Below, piece by piece: positions 55,601-64,000 of a DNA stretch of 64,000 bases. A program made the translations under genes and the position numbers. The notes beneath the pieces are model-generated. The model ran no database searches. It had not been told where the DNA came from and saw only the letters and a list, made by a program, of their open reading frames with translations. Each line of letters starts with the position of its first letter. Within the stretch, counting starts at the first letter, position 1. This stretch comes from Tigriopus japonicus (lineage: Eukaryota; Arthropoda; Copepoda; Harpacticoida; Harpacticidae), in the NCBI GenBank assembly GCA_010645155.1, contig CM021319.1, positions 9,281,844 through 9,345,843 on the forward strand. Direction: 5' to 3'.

Positions 55601-57213
55601 CACACGAGTACTTTCAACTTAAAACTAATGCCAGATCTCACCTGCTTATGTCCGGATTCTCGACACCTTTTGCCACGGGTTTCTCCCGACAAATCCGGCT
55701 CAAATAAACCCTTTTCCAACAAATTTCGTCGAGGCACACTCATCACACCCGTTGGTGGACTTTTTTCCTTCACATAAAAGGGCGAACTGGCGGGTTCTGG
55801 GTTCTTTTCCGCACTTTTTCGTTCAAAACCGTCGTCACCTTGAGGTCCAGGTTCGGTCCCATTGACGCGGGTTAACGGGGATATAGGCGGTTGTGTAACG
55901 GGTGTTCGGAAATATTTTCTCACCAATCGCCGAGCTAGAGGCGTGTCATAGTCCTCACTGGAACAGGGGCTGGCCATGGGCGTGCCTTGAGCATGGGGCG
56001 AGGATTTTGGCGGGGAAACGAGTGTCATGGGCGATCGGAGTTCGTCCAGAATGTTCAAGATATCGTCCTTATCTTGACTTCGCTCGATTCGAGGCACTAA
56101 ATCGAGTTTGGGCACGGGTCGAAAGAGAGGTGGAGCTTCGGGCGTGCCTAAAATGGATCGTTGACGGTCTTTGGCCCGCCTTTTAGAGCGAGCTTCGATC
56201 CATTGACGCATCTCTTCATCACTTTTTGGCTGCATAGATTTGAGCTTCCGCAATTTGGGGAACAACCCGGGCGAATCGTATTTAGAACAAGACACACTAG
56301 GAAATCGGCCTTCATCGGCCTTGATGCCGGTATCACGACTAGTCAAAACCCACGTGACCGAGACGATAAAACAGCCTTGTCGTTTGGCTTTGTTATACGT
56401 GGATAAACTGCCGTCTTTGAATATGAGATGCGTGGTCTTCTTCGTGATATTGGCCGTGATGACCGCGCCCAAACGCTCCAATTCTTGTTCCACATATTTA
56501 GAACGATTCTCGTGCATGGAACGAACTTGCACGCAAGCCACCACGTCCTTGAAAATCCCCTTCTCGACGGTCACGCCCTCCGTTTCCGCCCTTTCATTCG
56601 CTCGACCTTCAAATTGCGCGATCAAAGCTTGCGCCGAATCCGTGCTGAAATCCACTAAACTCAAGCCACGATCTCGACGAAATGAGACTTCGGTTTCGAG
56701 ATTATCGTTGATATTGGCGCGAGTTAACTGCATCGAACTGCAACTCTGAGAAGATGAGTTCAAGGAACACGCCCGAAAATCCGGCGTTAACCCCGATAAT
56801 CGGGCCGATCTTCGACGAGGAATGGGCGGGGAAAAAGCATTTTCGTTTTGCGATTGAAGCCATTGATCGACTTTGGCGTGGGGCGTGGCGGGATTTTCTT
56901 GCGTAGCGGCGGCCAGTTGGACGTAGGCGTGGTCGAAGGGCGGTGCCTGAGGACTGGCAAAGACGGGATGATGGATACGAGGCGGAGAAGGCGGGAGGGG
57001 GCGGATGGGCGGGCTGATTTCGGGCGTTTCCAGAATGCGGGTGGGTTGACGGCTCGGACGGGGCGTGACACGGGATTGGGATGAGGTGGGCGTGTCGGGG
57101 ATGACGTTGCGCGATGAATTGAAAAGGGTGGAGAGACGGGCGGAGCGCCGAGGACGACGACGTTGAGAATCGGGCGCACGAGGACCATCCGGAGTTTCGG
57201 GCACCACCATCAT
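52634..57213 (-). CDS. MCPH1: Microcephalin, three BRCT domains, two exons
   Basis: Microcephalin is a nuclear BRCT protein of chromosome condensation and the DNA-damage response; its C-terminal BRCT pair binds phosphorylated partners. Exon 1 (57213-55642, AAGCAG|GTGAGA) and exon 2 (53674-52634, acceptor after a T-run) join at phase 0 to 870 residues. BRCT1 is at about 218-313, with FKDVVACVQVRS, THLIFKDGS and VSVTWV as in animal microcephalins. The BRCT2-BRCT3 pair occupies about 672-870, with THVLSG-like SHVIVGGES, GCWIVSFQWILDC and SWILDSIQHH. BRCT1 normally lies at the N-terminus, but here it is preceded by about 215 low-complexity residues with two RRSARLS motifs (22-28, 134-140). The 2-kb intron is full of MITEs. 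Confidence 0.93.
53845..54128 (+). mobile_element. MITE 'Y', truncated copy in the MCPH1 intron
   Basis: Starts TAAGGACGGGCAAAAAGTG and matches the first ~285 bases of the complete copy at 29642. Similarity stops after CTAACCTACG and the GAGCC that follows, and the right end is missing. Confidence 0.85.
54174..54761. mobile_element. Chapaev-like MITE, copy 2, in the MCPH1 intron
   Basis: Inverted repeats of about 165 bases (54174-54340 and 54595-54761), ends CATGGCG/CGCTGTG. The inner part contains GGTTAATTAGGTCACGGGCC on both sides. The flanks are a perfect 4-base duplication AATG (54170-54173 and 54762-54765). Homologous to 21299-21855. Confidence 0.8.
55004..55107 (-). mobile_element. Interspersed repeat R1, copy 4 (end fragment), MCPH1 intron
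   Basis: About 104 bases matching one end of R1 (AAACCTTCGTTTTAGTTACC to AGTAATTGCTGTAA). The other part is absent. Confidence 0.8.
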
Positions 57214-57228
57214 GAATTATGGATTCAA

Positions 57229-57450
57229 TCAATCAATCCGTCGGTTGATGGATGTTAAGGAAAGGTTTGTTTGTTTGGAGCGCCCGTTTGAACTTGTCAA
57301 CTTTGAGTCGGAAACAGGGTTGCCGTGAGTTGGCCCGTCGAAAATGGCCACACTGCTCAGGTGTTCTGGCATGTCCTCATCGTCTTGGTAAAATTTAATT
57401 CGTTTGAAAATATTGAACGAATCGATATTCCGGGCGATGATCGCAAACAT
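57229..57450 (-). other. 73-codon open frame just upstream of MCPH1
   Basis: An ATG frame on the MCPH1 strand ends 16 bases before the MCPH1 start codon. Composition is coding-like at its start (MFAIIARNIDSFNIFKRIKF), but no family is recognised. If it lies in the 5' leader it would act as an upstream open reading frame and lower translation of MCPH1. It could also be chance. Confidence 0.3.
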
Positions 57451-57769
57451 CGCGGACGAGCGCTACAGCGCATCAAAGCTCTTTTACCAGTTCTTTAACG
57501 AATTTCAAAAAGCCAAGATAAACATTTTTCCGTGCAGAATCAAAATCACCGGTGATAAGTAAAAGAAAGCATGAGCCTCGCGACGAAATACTAAATCGAT
57601 CCATGCCTGTTTGGGGGAAATATCCTCAGGTTGTGTCTTTATCGGTAAAATTTCTCAGCAACGCTGAATCATTACGGGCACAGAGTTCCCAGAGTGGAGA
57701 TATCACAGCGGGCCGGCCGTGACTTTTTGTAGCGGGCGGCAAGGGCGAATCTGCAACAGCAACTAGTTG

Positions 57770-58036
57770 AAACTTGCCCAACACCCCTAGCTGAGCCATT
57801 ATTTCAGGTATTTGGAATTATAATGGATTTTGCGTTTGTGCGTCCTAAAGAGCAGCAAAAAGTAACATACAATCGAATGAGCTCAAAGTATGTTACAGCT
57901 TCCTTCATAAATTTTCTTTTAAAATACCGTAAGTACAAATCTTCTTGCTGCTCTTTAGGACGCACAAACGCAAAATCCATTATAATTTCAAATACCCTAT
58001 AAATAATGGCTCAGCTAGGGGTGTGTTGGGCAAGGT
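57770..58036. repeat. Large imperfect hairpin, arms ~90 bases
   Basis: 57770-57862 and 57942-58036 are inverted copies (GCGTTTGTGCGTCCTAAAGA and its complement are exact), separated by about 80 bases. The right arm's outer edge, GGGCAAGGTTTTACGATATT, is again matched in inverted form at 58277-58309. It looks like a compact fold-back element in the MCPH1-BtpA divergent region. No TSD was identified. 58310-58975 shows no gene. Confidence 0.7.
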
Positions 58037-58975
58037 TTTACGATATTCTTCGGAAATATCTGCTTTTTCACGCAACTTATGGGCAACTATGGTTTCAGTA
58101 TCAGCTGAGACAATATGCCCATATAGTCAGACAAAATGACAACAATGGCCCCTCTATACTACTCTAAGTTCACCGGATGGTTGCCATTCCCATAGAGATT
58201 CATGGAGAGGTCATTGTCGTCAATTTGTCTGCCTTGCTTGTTCCTGAAACTGGCCAGAAGTTGCGTTAAAAGGCAAATATTTCCGAAGAATATCGTGAAA
58301 TACTTGCCCAAACAAGTGGAAGATTATAGTACCAATGTAAGTGCGCAAGCCATATTTTCAATGCCAAATGCTGTATTTGGGTTAACCGATGCCTGTGAAT
58401 CGAATCATCAACTTCATTGAACACCTCAGTATAATTTGAGAGAAGCAAAGCGTAGACAGTAGGCCACAGGGCCAAAAAACTAATGTTTTCAAAAATTTGC
58501 CTGCTACGAACACGTTTGTTTAGGCAAGTTTCAAATAGTCTCAACTCCCTGGCTGCCCACCATAAAATTTCACGGCTGGCCTGCTCGGGTATCACCACTC
58601 TGGGACCTCTATGGTCATTCCAAAACAGGGTGGCTGAATGAATGTCATTAGCCGGTCACAAAAGGCAAATGGTTGTTAAGAGCGAAATGATTTGCCGTTG
58701 AATTATAGAACATGCTCTGACAAATGGATGACTTTGACATCCATTATTCTTAATTTTGTAAGAAATAATTGTTATTATTATCGGAAGGGTCTGGTGGTCT
58801 CATTATTTGATGACATCGTCCCACAAAAAGTTATGTAAGCCATCTGAAGAAACTGGTCACTCTGCTCAAATCCCAACAGATTCCAATGTTGATCAACAAA
58901 CGAACAGCAACACGTGTGTGCGGAAAATATTTATAAGAGTAAGAGTGACCTGTGCCTAAAACCTTCTGTTCGACT

Positions 58976-60327
58976 ATGAATGTTTTTCCTCGGTCTCGCG
59001 GTCACATTTGGGGTATGATTCACGTGGCGGCTTTACCCGGCACACCCCGAAATCATTTGAATCGCCAAACCATCTTGGATCGAGCTCGAAATGAGGCCCA
59101 AATTTACGCCCAAAAGGGTTTGGATGGCATCATTCTGGAAAACATGCACGATTTGCCTTACATTCAGCCTCAGGGTCATTTGACTAGAACAGATCGATTA
59201 CACGGGTAACTGAAATATGATCTGGTTAGTACGCTATGAATGAATTACCTCCCAAAAAGACATTTTTAAATATTAATGTTTGCCCCATGAAAAATGGCAC
59301 GTATTGGCAAGGAAAATGCCTCTATCTTCATGAGGGATTGGCAGTCTAGATGGTTTTATCATCCACTTCTCGGAACAAATGAGTTCCGCCAACTTTAAAC
59401 AATCCACGCATCAGCCAATCATGCCAAGAGATTTGATCTCATTCCTTTTCATGGGAGTGTAAGAAGCGTCTTTTTAGGTATGGTTGGGAAATTTTAGTTA
59501 AAACAAAGTCATTCAACGACAATTTTTCATAGTCATCAAAATGGAAAATGCAAAAACGCTATTTTTAAGCCCTTGGTAAAACGAATCATATTTGGTCCAA
59601 GGAATCGTAAGCATTGAAGAAGGAATTGAAAAGAAACGACGTTATGGCTACAGTTTTTAAACGTACCAATCAACACTTGAGCGTCAATTGACCCTCAGGT
59701 TTCCTTGGCTAAGCCATGGGTCCGGAAATCACGGCTCATATGGCCGTGATTGCCCACGAGATTCGAGGTATGACTCCTTCTCACATGCCGGTCGGCATTC
59801 AAATCTTAGCCGGTGCCAACAAAGAAGCTCTGGCGGTAGCCCACAGCGCCCAACTCCAATTCATACGCGCTGAAGGATTCGTATTTGGCCATTTAGGGGA
59901 TGAGGGCTGGTTTGAATCCTGCGCCGGTCAACTGCTCCGCTATCGTCGGCATATTGGCGCCCAAGACGTAGCTGTATTCTGTGATATCAAGAAAAAGCAC
60001 TCAGCGCACGCGGTAACGCAAGATGTAAGCATCGAAGAGACGGCGCGGGCGGCGCAGTTCTTTCACGCCGATGGTCTAATTGTGACGGGAACGAGTACAG
60101 GGGCGCCCACTGACCCCAGTGAGTTGGCGCGAGTGCAACAGGCTGCGCCCAATTTGCCGGTCATGGTTGGTTCAGGTGTGGATTTGGACAATGTTGACCA
60201 ATACATGGGAGCGCACGCCCTGATTATTGGTTCTCACTTCAAAGAGGAAGGGCACTGGACTAAACCCTTGGATGAGCGTCGAATTGACAAGTTTATGACC
60301 AAAATTTCGGATTTGAGAAATAAATGA
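58976..60327 (+). CDS. BtpA-family TIM-barrel protein, two exons
   Basis: BtpA-family proteins are single-domain TIM barrels. In cyanobacteria BtpA affects photosystem I stability; the animal members have no firm role. Exon 1 (58976-59174) starts at ATG MNVFPRSRG and holds GMIHVAALPGTP and GLDGIILENMHDLPY. Exon 2 (59714-60327) holds GPEITAHMAVIAHEIRG, PVGIQILAG, IRAEGFVFGHLGDEGW, GLIVTGTSTG and LIIGSHFKEEGHW. The join uses a weak CAGG|GTCATT donor and a GGCTAAG acceptor at phase 1 to give 270 residues, the usual family length. This donor is chosen because the alternative GTAACT is out of phase. The stop overlaps an AATAAA. Confidence 0.88.
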
Positions 60328-60382
60328 TTAGAATAGACACCAAAAGGGATTGTTTATTGGACGATGATTTATTTACTTTTAG
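60319..60382 (+). promoter_or_regulatory. Short intercistronic region: poly(A) signal and splice acceptor
   Basis: AATAAA (60319-60324) overlaps the end of the BtpA-family gene (stop TGA at 60325-60327). Then 55 bases later a 3' splice site, GATTTATTTACTTTTAG, ends at 60382, four bases before the TRMT11 ATG (60387). There is no room for a normal promoter and no plausible donor between. This is the layout expected of an operon resolved by spliced-leader trans-splicing. Confidence 0.45.
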
Positions 60383-60386
60383 GAAT

Positions 60387-63300
60387 ATGTCTGAAGAAGG
60401 CAAACGATACCTGTTTTGGTGCTCCAACGAGCTAACCCAATTTCGGATACCAGAATTTCACGCTCTAGCTGAATTGTTCCACATTGACCTCAAGTGGGTC
60501 GATCAAAATGAAAAAGTACCTTGGATCATCCTAGATTTGGATAGTGAAACTCAAGCTCTTCAGATCTTGAGTCGCAGTTTATCCGTGAAATATTGTATTC
60601 ATTTATGGGGCTCGGGAAATGGCGTGGAACAAATGCATGAGGCCGTCAAAGCATTTCCATCCGAGTTCAAGGAACCTTATTTCCGGGAAACCATCTCGTT
60701 CAAAGTCTACGTGGAAGCCTTCATGAAAAAATTGACCATGGCTCAACGAGTACAAAGGATCGAAACCTTTGATTATCTGCCCATCAAAGGACCCATTCGA
60801 ATGAAAGATCCGGATGTAATCTTTTCTTACTTTGAGTTCTACGGTGACGATCAAAACCGATTAGACGAGCATCCTCGTCAAGCGTTTTTCGGTCGTTTCA
60901 TCGGTGAAGGTCAACGTCATCTCATGTCAAAATTGTCCATCAAAACCCGTAAATTCATTGGAAACACCACCATGGACCCGCTATTGTCCCTCTTCATGGC
61001 TAACTTATCCCTAATCCGACCCAATGACTTGGTTCTAGATCCATTTGTGGGCACAGGTTCGATTCCCGTAGCTGCCGCCCAATTTGGCGCTTTCATCTTT
61101 GGATCTGACATTGACTATCTGGTGGTTCACGCCAAAACTCGACCTTCAAGATGGAAACAAAAGGCCAGAGATCAAGATGAGAGCATGAAAGCCAATTTCC
61201 AGCAATATGGATTGGCAGCACAATATTTGGACGTGGTTGTGGCCGATTCGAGTCGTCCAGTTTGGGCCCGAAAATCGATTCTGAACGCCATCGTGACGGA
61301 TCCACCTTATGGAATACGTGAGACTATCTTAAAAGTGGGCACGGAGAAGAAAAATCTGGTGATTCCGGAAGAGTATCTAGACACCCACTACCCACAAAAG
61401 GTGGAGTATGGCATCAGTGAAGTGTTCTACGATTTGCTCAATTTTGGTGCGGACTCGTTATGTGAAAAAGGCCGATTGGCATTTTGGCTTCCGGTTAATC
61501 GGGAGGAATACTCGGAAAAACTCTTACCAAGACATCCGAATCTTGTGCTTAAGTTTAACGTTGAGCAAGTGTTGAGTTCTCACACCAGCAGGCGGCTTCT
61601 AGTTATGGAAAAGGTATGTTTGTTAAGATTTATCACAGATTTTTTAGGATATATGCACTATCTTGACCCAATGTAAGGATGCCTGGAAGATGGACAAAGG
61701 TATTAAAAACCCAGAATTATTAATTTCTGTCCCGGCAAGGATTTTTTTCGAGTGATTGTATTACGAAGAACAAATTATTTTATTTTTAAGGCAATCGAAC
61801 ATAGGGGCATAAAAGTTATGATGCCCTCATGAGTAAATTTACTCAAAATGGATGAGCAAGTGCGTTTGAGATAATCTTTCAACAGAAATGAACTCATTTA
61901 GTTCTTTTAGCGTGAATTTTGTAATTGCATAACTGAAGAATCAGAACATTGAGATGTACAGACTAACGAGCATTTGAAGATGAAGACCAAAAGCATTGGT
62001 ATAAAAATAAATTATGTTCTATTTCAACGGCCTCTACGTCCAGATTTCAGTCGTCCTTGCCTAATGCCATTATTTGAATCCCTGAAAATTCGTTCGTATT
62101 TTATGAAGAATTGAGACACATCTTCTGATTTACAGGTTCGTTAAAGTTCAACTTTAACGAAAATTCAACGTAACAACGAAGCAACGAAAGTTCAACGTAA
62201 AACTTGATAACAGGCCTTCCTGAAAGCGTAGTCTACTCGCCTGTAAAATGTTTTTGTGTGAACATGATCCCATACATGTGCTTAATGACGGATTTTAAGA
62301 TTTTTTATGTTAAGTCTTCGATTACATAAAAACTACTTATGATTGAAACTGAATAACCTGAACTTTATATTAACCCTTATTTAAGCATCACACACATTCA
62401 CACACTTGCTGACAAATCGTGCACCTTTTTAAATGCACAATGTGGTCCATCAAAAATAAATCTGTAATGAATGTCGGTCTTCCATCACATTTGTTCTTCA
62501 AACCATTCCAAAAAATATTAAAAAAGGATACTTAATACTGCATTCCCAGTTGAATAAATAAAAAATTAATTAACTGATTTTTTTATTCAGTTTAATAACT
62601 GGTATTAATACAAGTAAATCAGTTAATTTTAACATAGTGCAAAATTTATAAAGTACTTTTCTCCCCATATTTTTTCGACCAAAATACATGCAATTATCAA
62701 CATAAGTTATAGAAAATAAGTGAAATTATCAGTTTAGAATATTGTAACAAGTTTCTCTTGGAATCAGATGTTATTTTTGACCATGGGGCCTTTCTGGTCA
62801 TAATTAGAAAAGTCTCTGAATTTGCTTGCTTTGAAATTTTAAATACAGTAAATCGAAAGGGAACTCAGAATTTACAAAATGGACTTGCAAAAAGAGTTAG
62901 AAATTGCAAAAAGATTATCTTAAAAAATCTGTTTCATTTTAAGGCTGCGCATGAGCAGGTTTTTTGACTAAAATTCGTATGATGATATGCGGCAAAGGCT
63001 ACCATTGGGATTTGGTACTCAATTAAATGCAAAAAAGGCATCAAATAGTTTTAAGTGCTACGTACCTTGGAGTTGCTTTTGATGAAAAAGCGAATTCAAT
63101 ATTTTTTTTTTGCTTCTCGTTTTGATACGTTTCTTCTTCATTTTCAAACTGGGAACTTGAAATAGGTAAGATACGGAAATAGGCTAAAATGTTCCATGAG
63201 ATTTAGGGTCTAATTTTGCTAACAAAATTGTGAACGTTATTTAAGAGTAACAACAGCTTTCTGCTTACATATCACTCTAAATTTGTCACCATCACCAAAT

Positions 63301-64000
63301 TGACTGAAATATCAATTAATTAACTGGTATTCTGATTATTGAACTGATAACTGGTTTTCTTGGAATACGAGTTAATTTACATGCAAAATGTCGTTTGCAA
63401 ATAAAGATATTTTATCTTTCTTCTACCTAACTTTTCCCAATAGAGGTTGTGAACAATTCCAAATCTAGTGAAATCTAGCCCTTTTATCCTCATATCTGTG
63501 CTGGTCAGCTAGGCCTAAGTGCAGAGGAACGATAGGGTAGCCAAAATGAGAAGATAAGCAAGTGCTGGGTGGGGTGGTTTGTTAAACCTAGTCAAGAAAT
63601 AAGTGCGCATAAATCACTAAAGACAGTTACGTCAAGTGACTTGACTTGAAGCTAATGTTCTGGTTAGGATAATTTACTTTTGCATACTTAAGATGACAAT
63701 TGTAAAATGAGTATCAGTATGTGACCAATATGTGATTGACTTTGAGCTTTTACCTCCCTTTTGTTTGTCTCCACTTATGGGGGGAAATTGTTACACCGAT
63801 ATATTTAGTTCACATTCTCTCATGCATTACACTTGTAATGAATATTGGACTTTTCAAAATAGATACACTCCTCTTACATCCTTGTTTTACTTTTTCCTTT
63901 AGGTCACAACAGAAGAAGGAGCCAAAGCTATTCCGCATGAAGCAATTCCAGATTTTCGGGACAACATCCAATCTGCTTATGCTTTAGATAAGAAGACGCG
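60387..64000 (+). CDS. TRMT11: tRNA (guanine10-N2)-methyltransferase catalytic subunit, 3' end outside the window
   Basis: Trm11 with Trm112 methylates guanosine 10 of tRNA in the cytoplasm, using S-adenosylmethionine. Exon 1 (60387-61613, 409 codons) starts at MSEEGKRYLFWCSNELTQFR, which aligns with the family N-terminus; the frame is open back to an ATG at 60324, which is less likely. It carries IYFGR-like AFFGRFIGEGQRH, the SAM-binding motif DPFVGTGS (218-225), the catalytic DPPYG (305-309) and LSSHTSRRLLVMEK. The donor is AAG|GTATGT. A 2.3-kb AT-rich intron with no recognised feature follows. An acceptor (CCTTTAG) at 63902 opens a phase-0 exon that runs to the window edge. That last exon is probably the tail of the same gene (DFRDNIQSAYALDKK). 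Confidence 0.9.

Noticed and set aside
56702..57232. Serine/proline-rich protein overlapping MCPH1
   Set aside because: Shadow frame of the GC-rich, low-complexity 5' part of MCPH1 exon 1.
60324..60386. TRMT11 start at the ATG overlapping the previous stop (ATGA), as in bacterial operons
   Set aside because: The family N-terminus aligns from the ATG at 60387, and a splice acceptor lies between; the upstream open frame is probably incidental.
1..64000. CRISPR arrays, prophage, rRNA genes or viral insertions
   Set aside because: None seen; repeats here are transposons, SINEs, minisatellites and inverted duplications of a eukaryotic genome.

Overview
The window looks like a piece of an invertebrate animal genome, probably an arthropod and perhaps a crustacean such as a copepod. 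The reasons are intron-containing genes with GT-AG sites, a tandem cluster of DEG/ENaC (pickpocket-like) channel genes, conserved animal housekeeping genes, AT-rich intergenic DNA, and a high density of short DNA transposons and tRNA-derived SINEs. The taxon is inferred only. There is one assembly gap (39053-39645).

Layout. 1-11.4 kb is almost all transposon debris: a LINE remnant on the minus strand, split by a 3.7-kb element with long terminal inverted repeats, then a second TIR element and a SINE. One small two-exon gene for a secreted protein is possible at 1.6-2.3 kb. 11.8-18.2 kb holds a DEG/ENaC-like exon broken by a hAT-type element, and a roughly 1-kb inverted duplication (13.2-14.4 kb against 17.2-18.2 kb). 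18.4-36.8 kb carries four DEG/ENaC subunit genes, all on the minus strand. Three of them share one phase-0 intron, and all four encode unusually short proteins (about 350-370 residues). Between them lie hAT, Chapaev-like and unclassified MITEs and an inverted duplicate of a short unknown exon.

41.4-64 kb is the conserved gene block. It holds DUSP12/YVH1 phosphatase (+), tubulin cofactor D (TBCD, -, five exons), microcephalin (MCPH1, -, two exons), a BtpA-family TIM-barrel protein (+) and TRMT11, the tRNA guanosine methyltransferase subunit (+, running off the end). DUSP12 and TBCD converge on facing poly(A) signals. MCPH1 and the BtpA gene diverge. The BtpA and TRMT11 genes lie head-to-tail with only about 55 bases between the first stop codon and a good 3' splice acceptor just before the TRMT11 start, an arrangement like a trans-spliced operon.

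The strongest direct evidence is a set of transposon insertions with exact target-site duplications (TSDs). In two cases, joining the host sequence across the insertion with one TSD copy removed gives a continuous reading frame. No CRISPR, prokaryotic, viral or rRNA gene was seen.
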